This document shows, piece by piece, positions 11,111 to 20,673 of a stretch of 38,764 nt of DNA (position 1 is the stretch's first letter; each line of letters begins with the position of its first letter). The DNA is from an uncultured Eubacteriales bacterium (GTDB taxonomy: Bacteria; Bacillota; Clostridia; Oscillospirales; Oscillospiraceae). The stretch lies in NCBI GenBank assembly GCA_902477055.1, contig CABSFY010000004.1, positions 1 to 38,764 of the forward strand. Direction: 5' to 3'. A model generated the notes under the pieces. The model made no database searches. It saw only the letters and a program-made list of their open reading frames with translations, and was not told the DNA's origin. A program made the translations under genes and the position numbers.

Positions 11111-12462
11111 TCTCTCTGGAGCAGGCTGCGGCATGGTGCGGCGGCCGCGTTTCCGAGAAGGAGAAACATATCGAATTTTTCGGCGCGAACTTTGACACCC
11201 GGCAGCTTGCCGCCGGGGAGCTGTTCGTCGCGCTGAAGGGCCAGCGAAACGGCCATATCTTTGCGCAGAAGGCAATGGACCTCGGCGCTGCCGCCGTGCT
11301 GGCCAGCGAACCGCTGCCGGATACGATCCCGGCAATTTATGTGGACGATACGCTCCGGGCCTTGCAGCAGATCGCTGCGGCATGGCGGGAGCGGCTGCGT
11401 TGCAGCGTGATCGGCATCACCGGCAGCGTCGGCAAGACCACGACGAAGGAAATGATCGCCGCCGTGCTGCAGCAGCGCTATCGCACGGTCAAAACGGCGC
11501 AGAATTTTAACAACGACATCGGCGTGCCGGTGATGCTGCTGCGCATCACGCCGGAGGACGAGGTGGCCGTGCTGGAGATGGGAATGAACCACTTCGGCGA
11601 GCTGTCGGTCCTGACGCGCCTTGCAAAGCCCGATCTGGCGCTCATCACGAACGTCGGCACGATGCACATCGAAAATCTCGGCTCCCGCGAGGGAATTTTA
11701 CAGGCAAAGCTCGAAATTTTAGAGGGCCTGCGGCCGGGCGGACGCGTCGTTTTCTGCGGCGACAACGATCTGCTCTCGCGCGAGGCGGTCCGTTACGGCG
11801 CGTTGACCTTTGGCCTCGGCGCGGGCTGCGACGTGCGCGGCAGCGATGTTCGGACGTACGACGGGCAGACGGACTTCACCGTCACCGCCGGAAAGCTGCG
11901 CTTTCCCGTGACGCTGCCGCTGACCGGAGAGCATAACGTTCTCGACGCGCTGGCGGCTGCTGCGGTCGGCCTGGACTTCGGGATTTCGCCGGAGGCAATC
12001 GGCGCGGCGCTGCATAGCTTCCAAAACACCGGCCACCGGCAGCGACTGCTGTCCCTCGGCGGTATTCAGGTCATCGACGACTGCTATAACGCAGGCCCGG
12101 AATCCATGCGCGCGGCGCTGAACGTGCTGGCGCAGGCGAAGGGACGGCGTATTGCGGTCCTCGGCGGAATGCTGGAGCTGGGCGACTTTGCGCCGCAGGC
12201 ACATTTTGAGGTTGGCGCTTATGCTGCCGGGCGAGCGGAGCTGTTGTATGCTTACGGCGATAACAGTGAGCAATACGTGCGCGGTGCGAAGGAAAACGGC
12301 CTGACCCGTGCGGAACGGTTCGACTCGCACGAGGAGCTGTACGCCGCGCTGCGGACGGAGCTGCGCCCCGGCGACACGGTCCTGCTCAAGGGCAGCCGCG
12401 GGATGCACATGGAGCGCGTGCTCGAACGACTTACGGAAGAAAGCAAAATCGGAGGAATGTAA
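11095..12462 (+). CDS. murF: UDP-MurNAc-tripeptide:D-Ala-D-Ala ligase
   Basis: 455-residue cytoplasmic ligase that adds D-Ala-D-Ala to the UDP-MurNAc-tripeptide, the last soluble precursor step. The ATP loop TGSVGKT is at residues 109-115. The motifs NFNNDIGVP, EMGMNHFGE and NVGTMHIENLGS are those of MurF. The ATG at 11095 lies inside the murE end, behind GAGGAGG at about 13 bases; an alternative ATG at 11107 is further from that site and trims four residues. The overlap suggests translational coupling with murE. The C-terminal domain carries VIDDCYNAGPESMRAAL and VLLKGSRGMHMERV, both typical, so the gene looks intact. Confidence 0.97.
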   Translation: MGKQMISLEQAAAWCGGRVSEKEKHIEFFGANFDTRQLAAGELFVALKGQRNGHIFAQKAMDLGAAAVLASEPLPDTIPAIYVDDTLRALQQIAAAWRERLRCSVIGITGSVGKTTTKEMIAAVLQQRYRTVKTAQNFNNDIGVPVMLLRITPEDEVAVLEMGMNHFGELSVLTRLAKPDLALITNVGTMHIENLGSREGILQAKLEILEGLRPGGRVVFCGDNDLLSREAVRYGALTFGLGAGCDVRGSDVRTYDGQTDFTVTAGKLRFPVTLPLTGEHNVLDALAAAAVGLDFGISPEAIGAALHSFQNTGHRQRLLSLGGIQVIDDCYNAGPESMRAALNVLAQAKGRRIAVLGGMLELGDFAPQAHFEVGAYAAGRAELLYAYGDNSEQYVRGAKENGLTRAERFDSHEELYAALRTELRPGDTVLLKGSRGMHMERVLERLTEESKIGGM

Positions 12463-12463
12463 C

Positions 12464-13459
12464 ATGGATGCGAATATTTATTGGGTTCTCGGCGCGGTGC
12501 TGGCCGGTTTTGTGGTCGCCGTGCTTCTGGGACGGGTGCTGATTCCGGCGCTGCGGGCGCTCAAGGCCGGACAGTCTATTCGCGAGGTCGGCCCGAAGTG
12601 GCACAACGGCAAGGCCGGGACCCCGACGATGGGCGGCCTGACGTTCATCGTAGCCTCCGCACTTTGCATTCCCTTTGGCATTTTTGCGCTGAAGCGGGGA
12701 GAATATTCGCAGCTGCTGGTGCTGGCCCTTGCGCTGATGTTCGGCGCGATCGGCTTTTACGACGATTTTATCAAGATCAAGAAAAAGCGCAACCTCGGCC
12801 TGACCGGGCTGCAAAAGCTGGTGCTGCAAATCGTTGCGGCAGTCATTTTCCTGCTGGCGATGCATTTTTCCTGCGCACTCAAGTATGACCTGTACATTCC
12901 GTTTGTCAAGGAGCCGGTTGCCTCGGTTCCGCCGGTGCTGTATCTGACGATCGCAATCTTCGCCATCGTCGGCTGCGTCAACGCGGTCAACCTGACCGAC
13001 GGCATCGACGGCCTCGCTACGGGCGTGACGATGCCGGTCATGGTGTTTTTCACGCTCGTCGCCGTTTCCATGAAGCGGCTGGGGCTGGCGACCTTCCCGG
13101 CGGCGCTGCTGGGCGGCCTCGGCGGCTTCCTGTGCTACAACTTCTACCCTGCGAAGGCGTTCATGGGTGACACCGGCTCGCTGTTTTTGGGCGGCGCGGT
13201 CGTCGGCATGGCCTTTGCGCTGGATATGCCGCTGGTGCTGCTGCTTGTCGGCCTGATTTATATCATTGAAACCCTTTCCGACATCATTCAGGTCACGTAC
13301 TTCAAGCTCTCGCACGGCAAGCGCGTGTTCAAAATGGCCCCGATTCACCACCATTTTGAGATGTGCGGATGGTCGGAAAAGAAGATCTGGGTGGTTTTCG
13401 TTCTGACCACGGTCGTGATGTGCGTTGTGGCGTGGTTTGGCGTGAAAGGTTGGTTTTAA
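12464..13459 (+). CDS. mraY: Phospho-MurNAc-pentapeptide transferase
   Basis: Integral membrane enzyme of 331 residues that transfers phospho-MurNAc-pentapeptide to undecaprenyl phosphate, giving lipid I. The start at 12464 is one base after the murF stop, behind GGAGG, and gives a transmembrane N-terminus. About ten hydrophobic helices are visible. Family motifs are complete: Asp100-Asp101 in YDDFIK, NLTDGIDGLA at 176-185 with the catalytic-region aspartates, and HHHFE at 295-299. The substrate loop KWHNGKAGTPTMGG is near residue 45. In many clusters murD follows mraY; here the next gene is ftsW, 28 bases on. Confidence 0.97.
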   Translation: MDANIYWVLGAVLAGFVVAVLLGRVLIPALRALKAGQSIREVGPKWHNGKAGTPTMGGLTFIVASALCIPFGIFALKRGEYSQLLVLALALMFGAIGFYDDFIKIKKKRNLGLTGLQKLVLQIVAAVIFLLAMHFSCALKYDLYIPFVKEPVASVPPVLYLTIAIFAIVGCVNAVNLTDGIDGLATGVTMPVMVFFTLVAVSMKRLGLATFPAALLGGLGGFLCYNFYPAKAFMGDTGSLFLGGAVVGMAFALDMPLVLLLVGLIYIIETLSDIIQVTYFKLSHGKRVFKMAPIHHHFEMCGWSEKKIWVVFVLTTVVMCVVAWFGVKGWF

Positions 13460-13487
13460 GCTGTAAATTTCTGAGAGGAGGTCAAAA

Positions 13488-14633
13488 ATGCCCCGCGATT
13501 TGTCTGTTCGCGCGGGAAATCGCAAGACGACAAAGAGCGATCTCGGCGTAATTGATCTGCCGTACTTTTTTCTGACCCTGCTGCTGGTCGCCGTCGGGCT
13601 GATCGTGCTGCTTTCGGCAAGCTATGCCAGAGCATACCATGTGACAGGAAACTCTGCAAGCTATTTTACGAGCCAGCTCGTTTTCGCCCTGATGGGCGTT
13701 GCGGCAATGCTGCTGGTCAGCCGTGTCCCGTACGACTGGTATCGAAAATTCCATCGCGTGATCTACGCCGTGACGGTGCTGCTGCTTTTGGCGGTCCTGC
13801 TCGTCGGGACGAACGTCAACGGCGCGACGCGGTGGATTAACCTCGGTTTCACCCAGTTTCAGCCCTCGGAAATCGCAAAATTCTCGCTCATCGTGACGCT
13901 TTCGGTCATTATGAGCCGCTATCGCGACGAGATGAAATCGCTGCGTGTGTTTTTCCTGTGCGCCGGCTCGCTGCTGCTCATCGCGGTGCTGCTGGTGCTG
14001 GAGCCGCACTTTTCCGCGACGATCATCATTGCCTCGCTGTGCTTTTGCATGATGGCCGTCGGGGGCGTGAACTGGAAATATCTTGGCCTTGTCATGGCGC
14101 TTGGCGGCGCAGGGCTGCTGCTCCTGCTGCTGACGGGCGGCTACACGAGCGAACGCATCACCGCGTGGCTCGACCCGGAGTCCGACCCGCTGGATTCCGG
14201 CCTGCAAATTCTGCAATCGGAATACGCCATCGGCTCCGGCGGGCTGCTGGGGCTGGGGCTTGGCCGGGGGCGGCAGAAGTACCTCTACCTCCCCGAAGAA
14301 CACAACGACTACATTTTTGCCATTGCCTGCGAGGAGCTGGGCTTCATCGGCGCGGTAGCGATTTTGCTGCTGTTTGCGCTGCTGATTTTGCGCGGCTACT
14401 GGATCGCAATTCATGCGCGTGACCGCTTTTCCATGCTATTGGGCATGGGGCTGACGACGCTGCTGGCGCTTCAGGTGCTGCTGAATGTGGCGGTCGTGAC
14501 GAATCTTCTGCCCGCGACGGGCATTTCGCTGCCGTTCTTTTCTTCGGGCGGGACGGCGCTCATCATGCAGCTTGCCGAATGCGGCATTGTGCTGAATATC
14601 TCCCGGAGCATCAAGGGAAGCTCCGGCGCATAG
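13488..14633 (+). CDS. ftsW: SEDS-family peptidoglycan polymerase, FtsW/SpoVE type
   Basis: 381-residue polytopic membrane protein of the SEDS family, which polymerises lipid II together with a class B PBP such as the product at 7304. Roughly ten transmembrane helices are visible after a short basic N-terminus. SEDS signatures include GATRWINLGFTQFQPSEIAK and, near the end, ATGISLPFFSSGGTALI. The start follows AGAGGAGGT. It could equally be called SpoVE: the B. subtilis cluster gene at this place is spoVE, and only one SEDS gene is present here, so a dual vegetative and sporulation role is possible. Position between mraY and murG agrees with either name. Confidence 0.94.
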   Translation: MPRDLSVRAGNRKTTKSDLGVIDLPYFFLTLLLVAVGLIVLLSASYARAYHVTGNSASYFTSQLVFALMGVAAMLLVSRVPYDWYRKFHRVIYAVTVLLLLAVLLVGTNVNGATRWINLGFTQFQPSEIAKFSLIVTLSVIMSRYRDEMKSLRVFFLCAGSLLLIAVLLVLEPHFSATIIIASLCFCMMAVGGVNWKYLGLVMALGGAGLLLLLLTGGYTSERITAWLDPESDPLDSGLQILQSEYAIGSGGLLGLGLGRGRQKYLYLPEEHNDYIFAIACEELGFIGAVAILLLFALLILRGYWIAIHARDRFSMLLGMGLTTLLALQVLLNVAVVTNLLPATGISLPFFSSGGTALIMQLAECGIVLNISRSIKGSSGA

Positions 14634-14647
14634 CCCGAGGAAAGGAA

Positions 14648-15778
14648 GTGGAGAGATTGCGTGTTATATTTACCTGTGGCGGAACCGGAGGGCATATCAA
14701 TCCGGCGCTGGCCGTTGCAAAAATTCTTCGCGAGCGCAGACCGGACAGTGAAATCCTGTTCGTCGGTGCGGACGACGGCATGGAAACGAAGCTCGTCCCC
14801 CGCGAGGGCTTCCGCATCGAAACGGTCACCATCTCCAACTATCTCAGAAGCATCACGCCCGCCGCGCTGTGGCATAACGCGAAGGCGGTCGTTACCATTC
14901 GCCGGGCACTGCGAAAGGCGGACCGCATCATCCGCGAGTTCCGGCCCGACGTGATTCTCGGCACCGGCGGCTACGCCAGCTATCCGATTCTGCGCATGGG
15001 CGTCAAGAACGGCATCCCGACGGCCTTGCACGAATCCAACGCCGTTCCCGGACTGGCCACGCGGCTGGTGTGCGATAAGGTAGATAAAATTCTCGTCAGC
15101 TTTGCCGAGAGCAAGAAGGAATACAAGCATCAGGAGCGCGTGATCCCGGTCGGGATGCCGGTGCAGGAGGCGTTCCTCTTTACCAAGCGCGACGATGCCC
15201 GGCGCGAGCTGGGGCTGGACGACACACCGCTCATCGTTTCCGCATGGGGCAGCCTCGGTGCGCGGGAGATGAATAAGAAGATCACCCGCTTTATGGAGCT
15301 GGAATGTCAGGATAACTGCTTCCGCCATATCCACGCGACCGGCTCGTTCGGTTGGCGCTGGATGCCCGAATATGTGAAAGAACACGGCATCGATCTGGCG
15401 GCGCATCCGTTGGTGACGATGCAGGAATATATTTATAATATGCCGACTCTGATGGCTGCGGCCGATCTGATCATCAGCCGTGCCGGGGCCTCGACGCTCA
15501 ACGAGATCGCGGCGGCGGGAACGCCCTGCATCATCGTTCCGTCGCCCAACGTGACGAATAACCATCAGGAGAAGAACGCCAGAATTCTCGAAGAACGCGG
15601 CGCCGCCGTTGTCCTCCGTGAGGACGAATGTGACGGCGACCGGTTGTACGCGGCGGCCAAGGCGCTGCTGCACGACGACGCGCGGCGGGCTGCGATGCGG
15701 TCGGCCCTGCGGCAGATCGCGGTGGTCGATTCCGCCGAGCGCATCTACCGCATCCTGCTGGAGCTGGCCAAGCGCTGA
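14648..15778 (+). CDS. murG: UDP-GlcNAc:lipid I N-acetylglucosaminyltransferase
   Basis: Membrane-associated glycosyltransferase (376 residues) that adds GlcNAc to lipid I to make lipid II. The N-terminal glycine loop CGGTGGHINPALAVAKI and the C-terminal UDP-GlcNAc binding block (SRAGASTLNEIAAAGTP, then NNHQEKNARIL) are both present, as expected for the two Rossmann domains of GT28 enzymes. There is no good ATG. The GTG at 14648 has GAGGA about six bases upstream, and the TTG at 14657 would give the more usual MRVIFTCGG N-terminus with AAAGGA behind it; I chose GTG, but either is possible. The start lies 14 bases after the ftsW stop. Confidence 0.95.
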   Translation: MERLRVIFTCGGTGGHINPALAVAKILRERRPDSEILFVGADDGMETKLVPREGFRIETVTISNYLRSITPAALWHNAKAVVTIRRALRKADRIIREFRPDVILGTGGYASYPILRMGVKNGIPTALHESNAVPGLATRLVCDKVDKILVSFAESKKEYKHQERVIPVGMPVQEAFLFTKRDDARRELGLDDTPLIVSAWGSLGAREMNKKITRFMELECQDNCFRHIHATGSFGWRWMPEYVKEHGIDLAAHPLVTMQEYIYNMPTLMAAADLIISRAGASTLNEIAAAGTPCIIVPSPNVTNNHQEKNARILEERGAAVVLREDECDGDRLYAAAKALLHDDARRAAMRSALRQIAVVDSAERIYRILLELAKR

Positions 15779-15838
15779 GGCACGGCGGGAGGCGCTTTTG
15801 CATAGGATGGGGCAAATTTCCTTTCGGGAGGTTTGCCT

Positions 15839-17086
15839 ATGGGTACTTATCGGATCGTGGGCGGCAGGCCGCTGCACGGTCATGTGCCGATCCACGGCGC
15901 GAAAAACAGTGTGCTGCCCATCCTGGCGGCAACGCTGGTGACGGGCGGCGTCTGTGAGCTGCACAACTGCCCGGAGATCTCCGACGTGGACGATGCGCTG
16001 GAGCTGCTGCGCTGCCTCGGCTGCGGGGCGGAGCGGACGGGAACGCGGATTCGCGTCGATGCGTCCGAAGCGGCCCCGGCGGAGCTGCCGGCCGCGCTGG
16101 TGAAGCGGATGCGGGCGGCGGTGCTGTTTCTCGGCGCGATGCTGACGCGCTTTTCCTGCGCCGCGCTCTGCCACCCCGGCGGCTGCCCGCTCGGACGGCG
16201 GCCGATCGACCTACATCTGCGTGGGCTGCGGCTGATGGGTGCGGACTGCCAATACGACGGCGACGCGCTGTGCTGCAAGGCGGCCGCTCTGCAGGGCTGC
16301 ACGTTGGCCCTGCCGTTTCCCAGCGTCGGCGCGACGGAAAATCTGCTGCTGGCCGCGCTGGGCTGCGCGGGCGAGGTCGTGCTGTGCAATGCCGCGAGAG
16401 AGCCGGAAATTGCCGATTTGATCGGCTTTTTACGGGCCTGCGGTGCGGAAATTGTCGGGGACGGGACCTCCGTCCTGCGCGTCCGGGGCAAGCGACCCTT
16501 GCATGGAGCGGCGTATCGCGTGATGCCAGACCGCATGGAGGCGGCAACGTACTTAGCGGCGGCAGCCGCGACCCGCGGGGAGCTGCGGCTGCTGGACGCG
16601 AGGCCGGAGCATCTGACGGCAGTTTTGCACGTGCTGCACCGCAGCGGCTGTAAAATTGAAACGCAGGACCGTACGCTGACGCTTGCCTGCCGGAGCTTAA
16701 CGGCAGCCGGGCCGATCGTTACCGCGCCGTACGACGGGTTTCCGACGGATGCGCAGGCACCGGTCATGGCGGCGATGGCCACGGCGGCGGGCGACAGCGC
16801 CTTTGAGGAAACCGTGTTTCCGGACCGCTTCGGACACGTCCCCGCGCTGTGCGCGATGGGCGCGAAAATCACGGCGGTCGGCCGCTATGCGCTGGTCCAC
16901 GGCGTACCGCGGCTGCACGGCGCGGACGTTGCGGCGACGGACCTGCGCGGCGGGGCGGCGATGGTAATCGCGGCGCTGAGCGCACAGGGCGAAAGCCGCG
17001 TCGCCGCCACGGAGCATATGGAACGCGGCTACACCGCCTTTGCACCGGCGCTCTGCGGCTGCGGCGCGGAAATTACATTGGAATAA
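15839..17086 (+). CDS. murA: UDP-GlcNAc 1-carboxyvinyltransferase
   Basis: 415-residue enolpyruvyl transferase that catalyses the first committed step of peptidoglycan synthesis. The ATG at 15839 lies seven bases behind GGGAGG; a TTG two codons earlier is unlikely. The substrate motif GAKNSVLPILAA is near residue 20. The catalytic loop PGGCPLGRRPIDLHL carries Cys116, matching the PEP-binding cysteine that fosfomycin alkylates in other MurA proteins. FPTDAQAP and FPDRFGHVP are further family blocks. The protein is unusually Cys-rich and Ala-rich compared with typical MurA, and many loop positions differ, so it may be the more divergent of two paralogues in the genome. It occupies the place that murB has in Bacillus. 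Confidence 0.92.
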   Translation: MGTYRIVGGRPLHGHVPIHGAKNSVLPILAATLVTGGVCELHNCPEISDVDDALELLRCLGCGAERTGTRIRVDASEAAPAELPAALVKRMRAAVLFLGAMLTRFSCAALCHPGGCPLGRRPIDLHLRGLRLMGADCQYDGDALCCKAAALQGCTLALPFPSVGATENLLLAALGCAGEVVLCNAAREPEIADLIGFLRACGAEIVGDGTSVLRVRGKRPLHGAAYRVMPDRMEAATYLAAAAATRGELRLLDARPEHLTAVLHVLHRSGCKIETQDRTLTLACRSLTAAGPIVTAPYDGFPTDAQAPVMAAMATAAGDSAFEETVFPDRFGHVPALCAMGAKITAVGRYALVHGVPRLHGADVAATDLRGGAAMVIAALSAQGESRVAATEHMERGYTAFAPALCGCGAEITLE

Positions 17087-17118
17087 AACGAAACCCACAG
17101 CGAAGGGTAGGATAACAA

Positions 17119-18237
17119 ATGGAGAACGAAAGAAGAAAGGACGAAGCTCGGCGCCCGGCGGCAGCGGGGAAGCGGAGAAGCTCTCCTGCGGCACGCGAGG
17201 CCCAGCGGCAGCGGACCGAACGGAAGGCGGCGGAACGGGCGGAGGCCCGGCAGCGCCGTTCGGAAGACCGCGAGGCCGCGCCGCGCCGTACAGAGCCGGT
17301 GCAGCGCGAACGCCCGGCGGCAGCGCAGCCGCAGCAGCAGACCCCGGTCCGGCGCGAAAAGCGCGATTCCCGCGCCGCCCAGACGGCGCAGCGCCACCGC
17401 GAGGAGCGCAAGGAGAATGCCCGCCTGTCCGGACTGCGGCAGAAGCAGAAGCGCAAGGCAAAGCAGCGGACACAGAAGGCACTGCCCGTCGATGTCTGGA
17501 AGCGGCTGCTCATCATGGCGGCGGTCGTGGCGGCGCTGGCGCTGAGCATGATTATATTCTTCCGCGTCCGCCATGTGGAGGTGCGCGGCAACTCGTTTTA
17601 CAGCGCCGAGGAGGTCAGCGCCGCAACGGCCATCGCAAGCGGCGACAATCTGCTGACGATCTCGCGCGGCCAGGTGGCCGGAAGCATTATGGCGCAGCTC
17701 CCGTATATCGAAAGCGTACAGGTGACGCGGCAGCTGCCGGATACCGTGATTGTTACGGTGACGGAGTTCGACACGACCTATGCCGTGCAGGACGCGGCCG
17801 GTACGTGGTATCTTATGACCGCCACGGGCAAGCTGACCGAGCAGGTTTCGGATCAGGCGGCAAAGGAGCATATCCAGGTCGAAAACCTTGTTCTGAAGGA
17901 CCCTGTGATCGGCGAACAGGCCGTTCCGTCTGCCGACGAGGGCAAGGAGGACCCGGCGCAGCGCAGGATGGAGACGCTGCTGCAGCTGCTAAAGGAGATC
18001 GAAGCGGCGGAGCTGGTGCGCGAGATCAGCTCGGTGAACGTCCTGTCTACGTCGAGCATCAGCCTTTGGTACGGCGACCGCTTTCAGGTCGAATTGGGTG
18101 GCAGCGACCAGCTGGCTTACAAGCTGGAGTACCTCAAGCTCATCATCGCCGAGCAGAAGGACTACGTTACCGGCACGATCGACCTCAGTCTGACCAACGG
18201 CAACGAGGCCTACGTCATTCCGAACCAGCAAAATTGA
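17119..18237 (+). CDS. ftsQ: Cell division protein FtsQ/DivIB
   Basis: 372-residue bitopic division protein that scaffolds FtsL and the septal synthase. Residues 1-125 are a very basic, Arg/Gln/Ala/Glu-rich cytoplasmic region, likely disordered and longer than in most homologues. A single transmembrane helix spans about 128-148 (LLIMAAVVAALALSMIIFF). The POTRA domain starts directly after it with VRHVEVRGNSFYSAEEV and PYIESVQVTRQLPDTVIVTV, followed by the DivIB beta domain. An A-rich GGGTAGGA ribosome binding site precedes the ATG at 17119. It is the last gene before the separate ftsZ promoter. A second long plus-strand frame over the same bases is a composition artefact. Confidence 0.9.
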   Translation: MENERRKDEARRPAAAGKRRSSPAAREAQRQRTERKAAERAEARQRRSEDREAAPRRTEPVQRERPAAAQPQQQTPVRREKRDSRAAQTAQRHREERKENARLSGLRQKQKRKAKQRTQKALPVDVWKRLLIMAAVVAALALSMIIFFRVRHVEVRGNSFYSAEEVSAATAIASGDNLLTISRGQVAGSIMAQLPYIESVQVTRQLPDTVIVTVTEFDTTYAVQDAAGTWYLMTATGKLTEQVSDQAAKEHIQVENLVLKDPVIGEQAVPSADEGKEDPAQRRMETLLQLLKEIEAAELVREISSVNVLSTSSISLWYGDRFQVELGGSDQLAYKLEYLKLIIAEQKDYVTGTIDLSLTNGNEAYVIPNQQN

Positions 18238-18278
18238 CGGAAAATTGTAAATAATTTTGGCAAAAACGAGAAATTCTA

Positions 18279-18332
18279 TTGACCTACGGAAAAATTCACG
18301 GTAAAATAGAACGGTATAATTCTGCATATAAT
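18279..18332 (+). promoter_or_regulatory. ftsZ promoter region
   Basis: TTGACC (18279-18284) and TAAAAT (18302-18307) are 17 bases apart, a good SigA promoter. Two further perfect TATAAT hexamers at 18315-18320 and 18327-18332 lack clear -35 elements but may mark additional start sites. The 140-base gap between ftsQ and ftsZ is AT-rich, unlike the coding DNA on both sides. Confidence 0.78.
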
Positions 18333-18377
18333 ACACTGTCGCTATTTTCAGTAAGTATACATAGGAGGAGATCAATC

Positions 18378-19487
<1,110 letters not shown>

Positions 19488-19500
19488 GCTCCGATGCTTC

Positions 19501-19533
19501 AAAAAGCCCGCCGCGTCGATGCGGCGGGCTTTT
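19501..19533 (+). terminator. Terminator of ftsZ
   Basis: A perfect 10-bp stem AGCCCGCCGC / GCGGCGGGCT with a six-base loop is followed by TTTT and preceded by a run of A, so it may work in both directions. Confidence 0.92.
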
Positions 19534-19555
19534 CCTGCGGGAAAGAAACGCGGAC

Positions 19556-19584
19556 TTTACTTTCCTTCGTAAAAGTGCTATACT
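19556..19584 (+). promoter_or_regulatory. Promoter of the yerC-methyltransferase-hslO operon
   Basis: TTTACT and TATACT are 17 bases apart just downstream of the ftsZ terminator, and the yerC-like ATG follows 34 bases later. A fair SigA match. Confidence 0.65.
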
Positions 19585-19618
19585 GTCCGATGAAATAGAT
19601 TTTGGAGGTTTCTGCGAA

Positions 19619-19915
19619 ATGAACAATCGCAACAAGCAGTCCAATCCGGGCTGCGAGATGTACCGCGCCTTCCTCACGCTCAAAACGCCGGAGGAGGTCC
19701 ACGCGTTCCTGTGTGATCTGTGTACGCAGGCGGAGCTGAGCGCCATCGAGCAGCGCTACGAGGTCGCGCGGATGCTGGACGCAGGCATGATCTATAACGA
19801 TATTCTGACAAAAACCGGCGCAAGCTCGGCCACGGTCAGCCGCGTCAACCGCAGCCTGCTCAACGGCACCGATGCCTACGACATGGTGTTCCGGCGGTTG
19901 AATCAGGCGAAATGA
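19619..19915 (+). CDS. TrpR-like/YerC-YecD family DNA-binding protein
   Basis: 98-residue protein of the TrpR superfamily as found in Firmicutes YerC. A helix-turn-helix of the TrpR kind covers about residues 58-82 (NDILTKTGASSATVSRVNRSL), with the preceding helices (SAIEQRYEVARMLDAG) typical of the fold. The length is that of the family. It starts behind TTGGAGG. The last codons overlap the next gene in an ATGA arrangement, so regulator and methyltransferase are translationally coupled. The natural targets and any ligand of YerC-type proteins are not established, and nothing in this sequence names them. Confidence 0.88.
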   Translation: MNNRNKQSNPGCEMYRAFLTLKTPEEVHAFLCDLCTQAELSAIEQRYEVARMLDAGMIYNDILTKTGASSATVSRVNRSLLNGTDAYDMVFRRLNQAK

Positions 19916-20673
19916 GCGCCTATGAAACGCTGGCCGGGGCTTATGACGGGCTGACGCGGGATGTTGACTATGGCGCGGTCTGTGACTTTTTTGAAACAGT
20001 GCTGTGCAGCCTTGAGAAAGCGCCGAGGGATCTGCTCGATCTGGCCTGCGGTACCGGCTCCATGTCCGTTTTGCTGGCCGAGCGGGGCTACCGGGTGCTG
20101 GGCGCGGATATTTCCGAGGAAATGCTGACCGTCGCCGCGCAAAAGGCGGCGAAATTGGGCGAAAATGCGCCGTATTTTATCCGCCAGCCGATGCAGCGCC
20201 TGTGTCTGCCGCAGCCGGTGGATGCTGTCGTCTGCCTGCTCGACAGCTTGAACTATCTCGACGAGCCGGAGGACTGCCAAAAGACGATCGACCGGGTGTT
20301 TCGCGCCCTGCGCCCCGGCGGCGTGTTCTTTTTCGACATCAACACGCCCGAAAAGCTGCGCGGGCTGGACGGTCAGGTTTTTCTGGACGAAAACGAGGAC
20401 AGCTATTGTGTCTGGCGCGCGGAGTTTGACGAAAACGAGAACCGCTGCTACTACGGTATCGACCTGTTCCGGCGGCGCGGCGCGCTGTGGGAGCGGAGCT
20501 TTGAGCAGCACTGCGAGTACGCCTACGCCCCCGAGGTGCTGACCGTGTGGCTGCGGGAGGCGGGCTTCGGCGAGGTGCGGCAATTTGCCGACTGCCGCCC
20601 GGAGCCGCCGCGCGAGAGGGAGCAGCGCATCTATTTTTGCGCCGTAAAGCCTGCAACGGAGGAAGCAATATGA
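19912..20673 (+). CDS. Class I SAM-dependent methyltransferase
   Basis: 253-residue methyltransferase with the seven-strand fold. Motif I is LLDLACGTGSMS at about 41-52, the acidic ribose-binding residue is in VLGADISEEML at about 62-72, and motif IV is DAVVCLLDSLNYL. The N-terminal YETLAGAYDGLTRDVDY is characteristic of a Firmicutes group of small-molecule or tRNA methyltransferases of undetermined substrate; I cannot tell which. It begins inside the last codons of the yerC-like gene and its stop overlaps the hslO start (ATATGA), so all three are made from one coupled message. It could be cotranscribed only for convenience. Confidence 0.85.
   Translation: MSAYETLAGAYDGLTRDVDYGAVCDFFETVLCSLEKAPRDLLDLACGTGSMSVLLAERGYRVLGADISEEMLTVAAQKAAKLGENAPYFIRQPMQRLCLPQPVDAVVCLLDSLNYLDEPEDCQKTIDRVFRALRPGGVFFFDINTPEKLRGLDGQVFLDENEDSYCVWRAEFDENENRCYYGIDLFRRRGALWERSFEQHCEYAYAPEVLTVWLREAGFGEVRQFADCRPEPPREREQRIYFCAVKPATEEAI

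Noticed and set aside
15833..15838. TTG start for murA two codons upstream
   Set aside because: It would be only two bases from the GGGAGG site; the ATG at 15839 has proper spacing.
17040..18254. A 404-codon plus-strand frame overlapping ftsQ
   Set aside because: The ftsQ frame has the membrane helix and POTRA domain; this one is Gly/Arg/Ala-rich nonsense.
18279..18377. A 33-codon extension of ftsZ
   Set aside because: It coincides with the promoter hexamers, and the ATG at 18378 has AGGAGGAG and the family N-terminus.
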